Source of the DNA: Allolobophora icterica
Taxonomy: Eukaryota; Annelida; Clitellata; Crassiclitellata; Lumbricidae
Assembly: GCA_963556255.1 (NCBI GenBank)
Contig: OY744605.1
Location: forward strand, 71,781,033-71,845,032
DNA length: 64,000 nucleotides
Direction: 5' to 3'
Numbering within the stretch: the first letter of the stretch is position 1; each line of letters begins with the position of its first letter. The notes beneath the pieces are model-generated. The model searched no databases. It had not been told where the DNA came from and worked only from the letters and a program-made list of their open reading frames with translations. A program made the position numbers and the translations under genes. Positions 1 to 12,733 of the stretch are shown piece after piece.

Positions 1-97
1 GAAAATACCTTCAGAAAACAGCAAGACATCAAACAATGTCAATAAACTACAGCAAAGGCCAAGGAGAAAAACTGCTTTGCTCCACTTGCCTGATCTA

Positions 98-325
98 TAC
101 AATACAATACAATGCAATGCAATGCAACTGTAGTTTGATATTGCCATCCTTCCAAAATTCAGACGTGCACACGACCATACGACAGAGCATCGATGGCGCT
201 GAGCAATTGTGAGCGAAGGAATTGCTCAAGATCCTACACAGTAACTGCCTCTAGTGAGGCTAGAACCCGTACTCTCTGCGTTACAGGCCAAGCGTTCTAA
301 CCAATCGGCCATATTGGGCCCACAG
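98..325 (-). mobile_element. tRNA-derived SINE, family B, with pentanucleotide tail
   Basis: Read on the minus strand: head GGCCGATTGGTTAGAACGCT and GGTTCTAGCC (B box), then a body with GAGCAATTCCTTCGCTCACA, ending in CATTG/TATTG pentamers (plus-strand CAATACAATGCAATGC at 98-132). Similar copies at 37035-37210 and 41430-41558. Confidence 0.65.
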
Positions 326-811
326 CTGACCCGCATTTTCCACTAGTGCCAATGTAGATCCAACGAACGCGGCAGACACGCCCGTGTCATCTGTGAACTG
401 CGGCACGCCACAGAGGAACCTTACGCCGCCCGGTGCGATTCCTCTCTTCCTCTGTCACGACCTCACGGCGTCGGTGGTTAGAGCCTGTTCAAAACGACGC
501 TGCAGAGACAGCGAGCATAATTAGATCTACGGTGACACAGGGCGGCCAGGCTGTTTATTTAGCGCCAATCGAAATCAAGAATAAAAACCACAACGGTCAA
601 GCGTTGCACGCTCGATTTCGTGTCCGATTGCCTACAGAAGACCTGCTCCACTCTAACAATGCACTGCAGAAAAATAGTGAAAAACGACTCTGGTTTTGGC
701 ATGATTGAACTCAAAAGAAATGATTTGCTGAAGGAGTTCTATTTTAAGTCAATGCTGTGGATGCAGTAACTCACTTAGAGATAAGAGAGTCAGTCTATTC
801 AGAAGTCGAAA
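326..811. other. Unassigned sequence
   Basis: A 91-codon open frame at 433-708 without recognisable domains. Nothing supported. Confidence 0.4.
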
Positions 812-1430
812 ATGACTAAGTCTCTTGAAGCGTCAGCCAGCAAGCCAATCAGTCAGTCTGCCTGTCTGTTTCTGTGTGTCTGCCTGCTTCTGTCCGTCTG
901 TCTGTGTCTGTGCGTCTATCTGTCTGTGTGTCTATCTGTGTGTGTATGTGTCTCTATCTGTCTGTCTGTCTGCCTGCTTCTGTCCGTCTGTGTCTGTCTG
1001 CCTGGTGTCTATCTGTTTGTATGTCTGTGTATCTATCTGTGTGTGTCTGTGTCTCTGTCTATCTGCCTGCTTCTGTCCGTCTGTCTGTATGTCTGCCTGG
1101 AGTCTATCTGTTTGTCTGTGCGTCTATCTGTGCGTCTCTCTGTCTGTCTATCTGTTTGTTTGTCTGTCGATACAGCTGTTGTGTTTGACAGAACGCGATG
1201 GCGCATAGGATTTAAGAGCGATATGTCCAACAGCTGAGTGATGAGATGACTAACACCGGATACTACAGGCAGAAGGTGATACACAGACAGACAGACAGAC
1301 ATTGTGATAGACAGACACAGACACACAGATACACAAAACACAGACATAGGCGCACACCAACCACCCGACTGAACAACACGCACACGGGCACAGCACATAC
1401 AACCAACCATACACACGCGTCCACTTAACC
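812..1430. repeat. (CTGT)n/(ACAG)n microsatellite pair in opposite sense
   Basis: CTGTCTGT tracts with CTAT and CTGC variants at 855-1175, unique sequence at 1176-1275, then ACAGACAG at 1283-1345 and CACA-rich sequence to 1430. All ORFs here are translated repeats. Confidence 0.88.
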
Positions 1431-1659
1431 ATACAAACACGCGGACAACTCTGGATTCGTGTGCTTTTCGCCAGCCATTATTTTGACGCCGGAGATTTTG
1501 TCAATAATATTTCCCGAGTGCAATGCAGCGCTATATAATCTCGGAACTGGAGGCTGATCAGCAGGGAATCAGTCGACCGGATGAGTGAGTAATCGGCGAC
1601 GGACGCTGTCAATAGCAATCATGGCGGATGACCTAGTTTTTCGGATGCGACCGATAACC

Positions 1660-1660
<1 letters not shown>

Positions 1661-1692
<32 letters not shown>

Positions 1693-1727
1693 GTCTGTCT
1701 TTCTGTTTGTCTGTCTGTCTCTCTCTC
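1661..1727 (+). repeat. (CTGT)n microsatellite
   Basis: About fifteen CTGT units with a few changes. Confidence 0.9.
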
Positions 1728-2256
1728 TGTTGCTAGTTCTTAACCCCATACTCTGAAACTCTAAAAAAAGTGTTTGCGTCAGTCTGTTCCTCCTCTTCAT
1801 GCCCCTCTGTGTCTGTCTGTCTGTGTGTCTGTATGCACCATCCTGTTCCTCCTCTTCTCTACTCCCGCTTTCTTTAACCCCTGCGCCTCAAAAGGGTTAT
1901 CAACGAAAATTAGTAGCCCTCCTCTTACTCCCACCCCACACGAGACCAGACCTTGGCTACTCCAGACGGATGAAGTGGGGAGGGGAATAATTGGGGGAAA
2001 ACACGCCGCTGCAGAACCTTTGGCCACTCCTAGGGCAGGTGGGGTTTGATCTCTGACCTCAAGGTCTGATGATTCACCGGAAAAGAACTTTAGAGGGTGC
2101 ATTTTATTGGGCTACTGCGTATTCTATCGATGCCCTTGCTATTCTGTGTGTCTACTTGCGTGTATGTCTGAATGTCTGTGTGTCTACCTGTGTCTTTCCG
2201 CGTCTGTTTGTCATCACTTGTGGCATCTCACATGCTTTTCTCCTCTTTCCGGTAGC

Positions 2257-2501
2257 ATGAAGTGTCCACGACTTCATTTTCTCAGCCTTGGCATTTGACA
2301 ATGTCTGACCAATCCACTCTTTTGCTGCACAGATTTCAGACCAACAGTGTACGGTCATCGTACTCATAGCTTACTTCGCTAGGGTGCGCTAACGGAACAA
2401 AAATCTCGCAGTCAGCGCTCAGAGCGCTGGTGAGGATTCGAACGCCTGACCTCTTGATTAACCGTCGAGCACGCTAACCTCTAGACTACAGCACTCAGGC
2501 G
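2257..2501 (-). mobile_element. tRNA-derived SINE, family A (diverged)
   Basis: Reverse-strand copy: TTTTCTCAGCCTTGGCATTT, CAGTGTACGGTCATCGTACT, then the head complement GGATTCGAACGCC and CTAACCTCTAGACTAC. Confidence 0.7.
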
Positions 2502-3014
2502 TTTAATTAAAATGCGATATCTTAATGTTATAGTAATTGGTTCAGTTTCCAATTTCGCAGTTTCTCTTTAGAAAATTATCAGTTGCTGCAACAGCCGGAA
2601 ACGACAAATGGATATCGAGCCAACCACGAAACCAGATGATAATCACTTGGTTTTCAATCTCACGCTTTCACACACGCCCCGCGTCTGGCTCATCTCTCAA
2701 TTTTTGCTTAAGCTCTTTGTTACTAATATAGATAATAATTCCTTTAAATAAAATTTATATGGCGCCACCCAAACGCCTCATCACCTTTGTAATTCTCCTC
2801 GTCCTCCTTGTCCTCCTCCTTGTCCTCTTTTTCCTCAGTCTCGTCCTCCACCGCCTGCTCTTTCCCCTCCTCCTCGTGGTCACTATAGCTGACGCTAAAT
2901 GCGATGCTTATGGCACTAGTAGACATGAGCAGAGAAATCTAAGCCAGTGTGTAGTACCCTGGATGACACGTTATATAGACCTTTATGCCATCGGACACGC
3001 ACACATACACTAGT

Positions 3015-3053
3015 CTAACACACACGCACGCACGCACATACACACATACACAC

Positions 3054-3119
<66 letters not shown>

Positions 3120-3170
3120 CTACTAACTATATGCTATAATAAAGTATGCGTGCAACATTAATGTACATAC

Positions 3171-3212
<42 letters not shown>
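3015..3212. repeat. (CA)n tract followed by a (TA)n tract
   Basis: CACA repeats at 3015-3118 and TATA repeats at 3171-3212, 50 bp apart. Confidence 0.93.
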
Positions 3213-3218
<6 letters not shown>

Positions 3219-5386
3219 AATATATAATTAACGTTGCATATATTGCTCTATATAGATTTAGATTCAGACTAACAGATCGTTCTGAAGTCCAATAAGCAGA
3301 TGTTCGTCTTATAATATAAACCACTGTCTACCAATAACTAGGCCTACGTCCAATCACACAGCTCCAAAAACAATCTGTTTGCCCATGTGTACGTGTGCTA
3401 GTCTGCGTGTTATTATGTGTGCGTGTGTGAGGGGTTTGGTAGTCAGGTTCACGCCGTGTAGTCGTGCCCTCCGTCTCCCAAACCCCGCCCCAGATCAGTT
3501 TGCACTCACGAGATCTCGAAGCACTTACGAGGGTAAAACAGAAAGCGGTCTACGTCAATCCTAGGTCACGTGGGCCAATTTCTTAATTTAGAAATGCGAA
3601 GAAGGCAGTAGAGAAAATAGAATGCATTTATGTACAATGTACATATTAAGCTACTGTGTATAATTGTGTCTACCGTCGTAGCGTATAAATATATATACAT
3701 AAAGTGCATATATATATATATATACATATATATGTTCAATGCATCACCCTAATATATTTTTATTGCAAAGTGACTGTTGGTCACTATGTGGTGCAAGTGG
3801 AGCAGTCCAAATGTGGCGAGGTATCTGCGAATGTATCGCTGCCTCTGCCTCAGTTTCTGTCTTTGTTTGTGTCTCTTTCTAGCCACGTGTAAGGTAACAC
3901 AAGGTAAGGTAATCATTAGTTACACGGCTCTTGCTCGGATGAAGCATCGCTTCGGTGTAGATCAGGAGGTTCTGTGTTCCAGTCTCCAATCAGCCTCTGT
4001 TCGGCCATCGTTGCACTCTGTTGCCAGCGGATACTGCAGTTGCCACACCTCTGCACATCCACTGAAGCATGTCGTACCTTGTCCCGTGTTGGACCTTCAC
4101 TTGGAACAGTCTTCCACTGCAATTGCATACAAGTAGGCCCCTACTGTTTCGTTTGCCTCAGCTCAACACACGTTTGCAACCTAACCAAGTCGCATCTTTG
4201 TCGATCAGTTACATATGGCAGTGTGTCTTGTCTTGTCTTAAACCTTCCTCGATCCGAGGGTTGGTGGCTTCATGGACAAGTCTCTTCCATGATCCATCTC
4301 CTCCTGTTGGCAGTGTGGAGGTGTGTATACAACGCTTTAATCGACCCTAACGCGCTATACATATACAAAGCAACCAACCTTACAGTAATTCATGCGTACA
4401 TACATGATGTTCCTCGTACACGTCGTCTTGTAGCAGGCATTCATTAACAACTCTACCTCGTCATGTTTGCGACTCTCTGAGACGACTACCTATCGCTCTA
4501 ACCGGCATGTTAGGCCTATTCCCTTTTCTTGTCTGAACTAAGAAAGTAGAAACTGAGCATTGTCAAACTACTTCAGTATTATCCATATGACGGTCTACCC
4601 TCCTGATCCTGCCCTTGCATGTCGATCTGCATCGGAACCTGGCCTTACCTGCCTACCAATTAGTGACTGCTCGTGAATATGCTTTCTGTGAGCGCTGTAG
4701 AAATCTCGAAATTATGATTGCGTTGGATGTCTACGGTAATGCTTCCGAATTCAAACATGCTTCCGAGGACGTCCCGGTCAGCTTACCTTCGTTCGCGATA
4801 CTCCCGTAGTATCCTAATCGATCGCTCAGATTCCTTCGAGACTCAGTCATCCACGAACACTGATCTCTAAACGCAAAGCAGCTGCCGACGTCAAAATGGC
4901 GTCACAACAGTTATAACGTGGTCGGGTGCAACTCCGCCATCTTGGCGAAGGATTGCATACACGCTGTACAACGAAAGCGGGAGAAGGCGATAAGCAAGGT
5001 GTTTAGACGATCCCGTCTCCGAAGGCAATCGCTTTCAAACGGATTAATTCATCGTGTACACGCAGGCGCAAAATGTCTGCAAGGCGTGTGCACCAGCAAC
5101 GGTGTGTACGTTGGTATCCCCTGCGCCGGGCGCGTTGCCTGTAGCGGGCGCGGATGTTGCAGGCCCCGCCGCCGTCGCCGTTTGCCCAGCACAAGCAGCC
5201 AAGGCCTAGACGCAGACAACATTGAACTCGGCGGCCAAGGCCTGCAATATTCAGTGCTGCTGCTGCTGCATAGGCTGCTGCTGCTGCAACGCAGGGCGCC
5301 TGGCTGATGGCTGCTTCGGTCTGTCTGCATCCCTGCCACTGATCCTGGTGATGTGCGCGTGGAGATAACGATGGTGTTGCTGCTGC
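3213..5386. other. Unassigned sequence
   Basis: A 157-codon frame at 3974-4447 has ordinary composition but no domain that I know. CpG and GC content rise at 4860-5320 (CGCCGGGCGCG). No exon pair could be supported. Confidence 0.35.
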
Positions 5387-5475
5387 TGCTCACGATGATG
5401 ACGACGACAACGGTGATGATGATGACGACGACAACGATGATTATGATGCTAATGATGATGATGATGATGGTGCAT
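5387..5475. repeat. Imperfect trinucleotide (ATG/ACG)n
   Basis: GATGATGACGACGACAACGG type repeats, then ATGATG. Followed to about 5660 by GGACAAG/CGGAC words. Confidence 0.85.
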
Positions 5476-5860
5476 GTTCAGAGACCGAATGCTTGGCTGG
5501 CGACTGCTGAAAGGAATTTTGGACACAGGGACATTCGAACGGACAAGGAGACGAACTAACAAACGGACAAGCAGAGGCACAAGGAGAGATTAACAGACGG
5601 TCAATGATAGAGACTAACGGACGGACAAGAAGACAAATGGACAAGCAAGCGGACAAATAGAGGGACGGAAGTGCGGAAATTTGGTTCTTGGTCTGTTCGT
5701 CCGTTCGTGGATTGATGTAGAAATCTGTTCTTTGAATGATCTGTGGACTGACGATGGATTGGATGCGAAGGAGAAAGTCGTCTGCAGTCTGAGCAAATGA
5801 AAAGACACTGCACAGCTAATCAACTCCAGTCTTAATATCCTCTCAATGAGAATCAATATT

Positions 5861-6080
5861 CGATGTGCGTTAGTGTAGTGGTTAGCGTCCTGAATTGTCA
5901 ATCGAGAGTTCCAGATTCAAATGCCTCCCCATCGGCTTCGAGATGTCCGCGCACTGTCGAGTGTCAAATCAGACGGCGAGGGAATTAAGGAAAGGATTGG
6001 TCACGTGATCTCATATGCAGAGGCTAAGAAATGAAGTCGCTAACACTTCCTACACATGACTGCCTCTCGAGGTTGCAAAC
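5861..6080 (+). mobile_element. tRNA-derived SINE, family A, internally deleted
   Basis: The head GTTAGTGTAGTGGTTAGCGT and B-box-like AGATTCAAATGCC are followed by GGTCACGTGATCTCATATGC and GAAATGAAGTCGCTAACACT. The central body (GAGTACACTGATCG block) is missing or changed. Confidence 0.65.
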
Positions 6081-6354
6081 CATGTAGCCACCCTTGCTTG
6101 TATGCACAATTGGACATACATATACACATACACACGAGATATAAGATGATTAGGCTTACATTTAGCTGGATCCGCTAAATAAGCAAGTTTTAGCACTTAT
6201 ACTTAAAATATACACACTTCATGCATATAATTTAATTATATATATATATAATTATTTATATATATATATGCAGTTTCTTTATATTTATATATGTTTAGGA
6301 AAATCAACGCTTTTAGATACGTAATTGCGCAATATTGTGTATGGAATGCTATAC

Positions 6355-6355
<1 letters not shown>

Positions 6356-6420
<65 letters not shown>
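6356..6420. repeat. (TA)n microsatellite
   Basis: About 32 TA units; a shorter one lies at 6236-6268. Confidence 0.95.
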
Positions 6421-6421
<1 letters not shown>

Positions 6422-6599
6422 CACACAACCTCTTCATAGTTTGCTCTGGAGCGCATCGATCAGTCAGTCTCTTATACCAAGCTGCTATGTTGCAGACTTG
6501 TTTCGAGAGCGGCAGTGGTCATCTGTCAAGTCCAGTGCTCCTCTCAATGCCTAGACCAAGTCTTGTTTATGTTCTTTGTCCAGCGCAGTCTCGGTCTTT

Positions 6600-7520
6600 C
6601 TTTGTTTCTCTCATTGGAACATTGAATGTAGTTTATTAATTAGTGATGAACAACAGGCGTTCTCTCTAAACATGGCCAAACCATCGAGTCTTTGATACCG
6701 GACGACTTTGTCTAGCAGAGTCGTTTGGATGCCCACTCTTATGTCATCATTTCAAAAAATCTGTAGTCTTTAAAGTCCTGCAATTTTCCGAAGTCAACTC
6801 ATTTCTACTTTGAGAATTCTTTTCTTATCTTGCTTTCGCATTGTCCAGTATTCTGGTCCATATATGTTGTGTCATTATATATCTCATATATTCCTGCCTT
6901 TGTTTCTTTGTTATTTCTGCTAAACCATGGATATTCCGTTAATTTTTCTAAGCATACTTCCAATTCTCCTTTGTATATGTAATTTCGCTACTGTGCACCT
7001 GCGGCTATATAGCCATCCAGCAGGACAGACGATTTGATCTATACTGATTCAATATCTTCTCCTCTGAAGCCGATAGTTATTGGTGTCTCTTTGATTTTTT
7101 AATAACATTCTTCTCGCCTTCTCAGCGTTAATCAGTAGGCCGACTCTCTACTGGCTTCGTCTGTAATACCCTGTAGTTATGTTCCGCTGCTAATGAGTAT
7201 AGGCTCAGTAGGCAATGTCGTCAGCAAACTGAAGATTACTCACCATCCGTCCATTTCAGTTGATTCCCTTTTAGGTGATGCTTAGGCTGAGTGTTATTTC
7301 CTGCTGCTAATAGCCTACTAGGTTAAACAGCCATGATGATAAGATAGCCTACATCCTTGTCGTGCTCCCGTTTTCGTCTGGAAACAAAACGTTTCCTAAT
7401 AACAAATTATGCTCTGTAGGTTAACGCCTCTGTAATCTTCGCAGTCAGGCGGAGCTCCTTTTCTTTTGTATGCCGGGACGAGTGTCGGCTTCCTCCAATG
7501 AGATATAATATATAAGCACT
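6600..7520 (-). pseudogene. Degenerate LINE reverse transcriptase, family X copy 1
   Basis: Minus strand with many stops and frame changes. Recognisable pieces: WRKPTLVPAYKRKGAP and DCEDYRGVNLQS (about 7500-7415), QFADDIAY (about 7235-7210), then DNA closely similar to 58110-58550 (GAGACACCAATAACTATCGG; ACTCTGCTAGACAAAGTCGT). The same LINE family thus occurs twice in this window in opposite orientation. Clade uncertain; the C-terminal LLYGSE-type region resembles RTE-like elements. Confidence 0.7.
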
Positions 7521-7766
7521 TATTAGGTATTATATATTATATACCTCTATGGCTTCCTCCGTCTTCTGATGCGTCTTCCATTTGTTGAATTTTTTTAACA
7601 AAGAGTATACATATATCTTTGATACCTCGTCCACGTGTCTTTATACGTCTTGACAGCTCATTCGATTTTTTTCGATTTTTTTGCTGCTTTTCGTGTTTTT
7701 CTCTGTTTCTCCACATATCGTCTATATGCTGTCTTGATAACAAGTCTGTGGTTTCCTCTTTACCTG

Positions 7767-7768
<2 letters not shown>

Positions 7769-7813
<45 letters not shown>
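7769..7813. repeat. (TA)n microsatellite
   Basis: About 22 TA units. Confidence 0.95.
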
Positions 7814-7816
<3 letters not shown>

Positions 7817-8737
7817 TTAAATTTTCGAGGATTTCTGAAGTTATCAATCGATCGTGCGTTGAACCGTTGGCTCGCCTAATTTGCAGTAGAAGAGATTTTG
7901 GCTTTTTAAGTACCATTACTCAAACAGTTCAACGACACCAGAAGGCTTAGATCACAGCTCACCATAAAATTCTCTAAACGCACAAATAATGTACGCCCCC
8001 TATCAACTTAATCTGAAACTCAACTTTCAACACAGCGACGAAAGACTACCCGTACAAAAATAATTTGCGCTCCCTAACGTCCACTTACAGACCCATTTCC
8101 GCCAACGCCAAGTTCACGGTCACCGCTGATCTCAAACATTGCGCGAACGTTCACCAACCAGAAACGCCTTTTTCAAACACGTGACAACGCCATCCAATCA
8201 TCACCAGATCAACAACCGATGACTCATTGCAATGACGTCAGAAATTTCCGCACTGGAGTCTGGAGGTGTGCTCACTAAACTGTGGAAACATTATGTTCAC
8301 GTAGGCTACATGATGTGAAATTCTTTCGGCAATATATCGTATCGTATCGTATTTGGAGATTTGTATGGCGCCGCTCACAGCTGAGGCCACTCAGCAGCGC
8401 TCCCATGTACGAAGGCTCCGAGAGAAGAAAAATGTATAATAGCCTACGTGCTGGTCCTAACGCAATGTCTTGTAGTCACGTGCTGAAGATGTCATCGTCG
8501 TCTTAGCAAAGAGAAAATATATCGCCCCAAACCGTTGCCGGATTAGCCCAAAGACATAGTCAGAGAGACAGAGATTGACGCAGAGACGGACACAGAGATC
8601 GAGACAGACAGAGATATAGAGACAAAGATAGATACAGAGGTAGATAGAGTGACAAAGTAGATGGGTAAATAGACATACACAGATGCATGTGGCTGTACAT
8701 ATGTATCCAGGCCTATATACATCCATTCACTCATACA
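7814..8737. other. Unassigned sequence
   Basis: Unique sequence with a GACAGAGA-rich tail (8560-8690). No gene recognised. Confidence 0.4.
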
Positions 8738-8773
8738 TATATACGTACGTACATACATACATACATACATACA

Positions 8774-8809
<36 letters not shown>

Positions 8810-8988
8810 TACACACACATACATACATAAATACATACATAAATACATACATAAATACATACATACATACATACATACATACATACATACATACATACAT
8901 ACATACATACATACATACATACATACATACATACATACATACATACATACATACATACATACATACATACATACATACACACACATAA
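8738..8988. repeat. (ACAT)n microsatellite at the 3' side of the CR1-like LINE
   Basis: Long perfect ACAT runs with a few ATAA variants. The LINE tail TTATG units (minus strand) join it at about 8983. Confidence 0.95.
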
Positions 8989-11728
8989 CATAACATAACA
9001 TAACAAGGGTTTTAAGTGGTTCAGAAGACGTGTAGTCTGTGTTAGAACCACTGCAAATTTACCTCGAACTCTTAATAGCCCAATTTTCCTAGCTTCTTCT
9101 TAAAAGCTGTTATAGTGTCCACTGAGACAGTACTATCGTCCAAACCATTCCACAGGTCTACAACTCTTGCACTAAAGAATTTCTGCCCTAATGTTCCCTT
9201 CGGCCTCTTAAATAATTTATACCTGTGTCCCCGAGTTGCCTTGTTCGGTGCTAATTCAAAGAACCTCTCCCACTGCAGTGCTTCCTTTCCAGTGATAATC
9301 TTATAAGCTTCAATCAGATCTCCTCTGCTCCTCCTTTTCTCCAATGTTGTTAGTCCACACCTTTTCAACCTTTCTTCATAGCTCAGATCCTTGTAGCCCC
9401 AAATCATTTTCGTAGCTCTTCTTTGTACTTTCTCCAGTTTTTCCATGTCCTGTTTCAGGTATGGATTCCATACCTGGATGCAGTATTCCAACTGTGGCCT
9501 AACCAGTGATTTGTACAACCTTATTATTATATCTTTGTCTCTGGTGACTATTGTCCTTTTTATCATACCTAAAGTTGAATTAGCCTTTTTTGCTGCTTCA
9601 GCACATTGCCTTGAAGGTTTTGCACTCTTGTGCATAATCACTCCCAAGTCCCTTTCTTCATCACTCACTTTCAACACCGTGCCCCCCATTTCATATGAAA
9701 ACTCGTTGTTTCTCCTCCCCATATGCATCACTGAGCACTTTTCCAAATTGAAGAGCATTTGCCAGTCTTGTGACCATCTGAACATTCTTCTTAGATCTTC
9801 CCGCAGTATCTCTGCTTCTTCTTCATCATCCACTGCTCTACATAGTTTTGTATCATCCGCAAACTTAGAAATTTTAGATAAAATCCCATCGTCTATGTCA
9901 TTAATAAAAAGTACGAAAAGCAGTGGCCCAAGCACTGATCCTTGTGGCACTCCACTTAGCACTGTCGTCCAGCCAGAATGTTTATCACCTATGCCCACCT
10001 TTTGTCTTCTACCTGATAACCAGCTTTGAATCCATCTTAGTACCTGCCCTCTAATCCCACCTGCTTGTAGCTTTTTGGCCAGCCTTACATGAGGTACTTT
10101 GTCAAATGCTTTGGCAAAATCTAAGTAAATTACATCTACAGGTTTTCCCTCGTCAATCCTCTCATAGACCTCGTCAAAGAACTCCAACAGATTTGTCAAA
10201 CACGAACGGCCTTTGGTAAATCCATGTTGACTGCCCTTTATAATATCATGCTCATTCAAATGTTTTACTATGTTATCCTTGATAATTCTTTCCATGACCT
10301 TGCACACCACACTGGTTAAACTGACTGGTCTGTAGTTACCTGGTTCACTTCTATTTCCCTTTTTAAACAGTGGCACTATGAGTGCATCCTTCCATTCCCG
10401 TGGTACCTCTCCAGTCTGCATTGATTTATTGAAGATCTGGGCTAATGCCTCTCCAATTTCCTCCCTCACTTCATGTAAAAATTTTGGATGGAGTTCATCT
10501 ATGCCCGGACTCTTGTCGGTTTTAAGTCTTTTCAGTTGCTCCACCACATTTTCCTTAGTAAACAGTACCTGTGTTAATCCCTTCTCGCCACAATCTACAA
10601 ATATTTGTTTGGGCTCAGGTACATTTCCTAATTCTTCTAAAGTAAACACTGAGCTGAAATATTTATTGAGTACTTCAGCAGCTTCCACATCATCCACTAT
10701 AACTTCTCCCATTCCTTCTTCTTTTTTCAATGGCCCAATTCTGTCTTTCCTCTTCTGCTTACTTCTGACATAGTTGTAGAAACTCTTACTATCCTCCTTT
10801 ACATTCCTCGATAACTTCTGTTCAAAGTTTTGTATTGCTTTCTTGTTTGCATTATTGCAGCTGTTTCTTTTATTCACATACTTGTTTCTTAACTTCTCAA
10901 GTCTGGCAACACTCTCTTGATCCAAATCCAGTCCCTTCTTTGTTTCCTTCTTCAACTTCTGTAAATTCTTCCATGCTTTGTGCTTTGCCCTTCTCTTTCT
11001 TTGAACCTCACGTGTTACCCAAGGCCTCTTCTTATTGGTTCTTTTGTGCTTCGGTATGTTTTCTTCGATAATCTCCCTCATACGTTCTCTGAACTTCTCC
11101 CAAGCATCATTCACTCCCATGCCCTTTATTTCACTTACCAAATCCCTTTCCTTCAGCATCTTCCTAACTAATTCATAGTCTGCCTTAAAGAAGTTGGGTC
11201 TTGTCACATAGGCTTTTACTTCTTGGGTCTGCTCCATTACTAATTCCCATCTCACAACCTGATGATCACTAGTACTAAAATGCTCCCCCACACTCACATT
11301 CTCAACCATATTTTCATCCGATGTTAGCACTAAGTCCAAAATGTTGTCTCCCCTCGTTGGCTCCATGACATGCTGCTGCATAAAGCTGGCATTAACAAAA
11401 TCCATGAAAATCTTATCTTTTTCTCTCTCCCCTTCCATTTTTTCCCAATCAATATGGTAGTTGAAGTCCCCCATAATCAAGGACGTTTCCTTATTGGCCA
11501 TTTCTAGTAGTTTGCATAATCCTTGGTAATCTTCTTCATTGGCATCTGGTACCCTATAGCAAACTCCCACAAGCATCTTAGATTTTTTAAATTGAATTTC
11601 ACACCAGACACTTTCTTTGAAGGTCTCGTTCTTCATATCACCTCTCTCTACTGCATTAATGCTGCTCTTAACATACAGCAAAACCCCTCCAGCCCCATGC
11701 CCAACTGGTTTCTGGTTAACACGATACA
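8983..11728 (-). mobile_element. CR1/L2-like LINE, 5'-truncated, inside an (ACAT)n microsatellite
   Basis: The coding part is open from about 11728 to the stop at 9072. A short 3' UTR (9005-9071) and a tail of TTATG units on the minus strand (8983-9004) end it. On both sides it abuts (ACAT)n arrays (8738-8988 and 11729-11935), so no discrete TSD can be read. The 5' end is missing: homology begins inside the endonuclease. It could belong to CR1, L2 or a sister clade; assignment is from motif style only. Confidence 0.82.
9072..11728 (-). CDS. CR1/L2-like ORF2: partial endonuclease plus reverse transcriptase
   Basis: About 885 codons, uninterrupted. It starts within the endonuclease (GGVLLYVKSSINA), with GDFNYHIDW at about 11475-11450 and SDHQVVRWE at about 11270. 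RT motifs: NYRPVSLTSVVCKVMERI, GSQHGFTKGRSCLTNL, IYLDFAKAFDKVPH, GVPQGSVLGPLLFVLFIND and KFADDTKL (about 9868-9845). The C-terminal LVRPQLEYCIQVWNPYLK and VQRRATKMIWG region is typical of CR1 and L2 families. The open frame continues another 200 codons upstream, but that part is translated microsatellite and is not protein sequence. No start codon remains, so this is a dead-on-arrival copy. Confidence 0.88.
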
Positions 11729-11935
11729 CGATACATACATACATACATAAATACATACATACATGCATACATACATACACACACACATACATACATACAT
11801 ACACACACATACATACATACATACATACATACATACATACATGCATACATGCATACATACATACATACATACACACACATACATACATACATACATACAT
11901 ACATACATACACACACACATGCATACATACATACA
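11729..11935. repeat. (ACAT)n microsatellite at the 5' side of the CR1-like LINE
   Basis: ACAT units with ACAC and GCAT variants, same sense as at 8738-8988. Confidence 0.95.
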
Positions 11936-12235
11936 CAGGACAGACTCGCTGAAAGATAAAACGACATAAAAGCTGAAAGACAAACAGAAAAAATCGTAGG
12001 CTTATATAGACAGATGCACGGCGAAGCTTCCAATAAAGCCTTTGTCTTTTTTTGCAACACGGTGTAACGCAAGAGCTACTGCTCCCAGCATAGTAGACGG
12101 ACGACGGTGTCAGGATCCCTCCGGCCGAACCGAAGGCCAGTAATTTATTTATGGAAAGCCAAAGAAATATTAATGTCACGAGATAAAGCCACAATGCGTA
12201 GGCAGTTGCAACGTCACGCATAGGACTATAAATAG

Positions 12236-12500
12236 ATACAGACAGACAGATTCTGTTAAGAAGATAGACAGGCAGACAGACAGTCAGAGAAAACAGACAC
12301 AGGGACACGGAGACATGTAGACAGATAGGTAAGCAGAGACATCTAAAAGGACATACATACACACATAAATACGTTCATCCACAAATACAGGCAGACAGAC
12401 ACACACAGGCAGACACACCGATAGACAGACAGACAACACACAGGCAGACACACAGACGCAAACACAGTCAGACACACAGACAGACGAGCGTACATGCATT
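12236..12500. repeat. (ACAG)n-rich tract
   Basis: ACAGACAG words mixed with CACACAGG. No gene seen. Confidence 0.75.
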
Positions 12501-12733
12501 CATTTATATTGACGAAGAGACAAGCAACAGGGTTCGTATGGTGCTGTATTTGTTCTAGACGGAAGTGCTATTAAAGAGCTACTAAAGGTGCTATTACAAG
12601 CGCATATAACGGGAGCATCAGGTACAAAAGTCATCTATTGGAGTAATCCGATTTTCTAAGTGCTAGAACCTTCTTAATCTAATCGACTTCAGCCGTTTGG
12701 TGTATATGCCTAGTCTACCCACCACCCAAGTGG

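Larger units (their letters stand above)
1431..3014. other. Unassigned sequence with one SINE
   Basis: Apart from the (CTGT)n tract and the SINE at 2257-2501, I see a CCTCTTC-rich part (1790-1870) and a CTCCTCGTCC-rich part (2790-2880), but no gene. Confidence 0.4.

Noticed and set aside
812..1440. Cys/Val/Ser-rich ORFs that could look like small secreted cysteine-rich proteins
   Set aside because: CTGT repeat translated in several frames; no signal peptide plus cysteine framework.
8543..9051. MYVCMYVC and HTYIHTYI proteins on both strands
   Set aside because: Pure tetranucleotide repeat translation.
11735..12362. N-terminal 210 codons of the minus-strand 1096-codon ORF
   Set aside because: This part is translated (TGTA)n/(CTGT)n microsatellite (MYVCMYVC) fused by chance to the truncated LINE frame.
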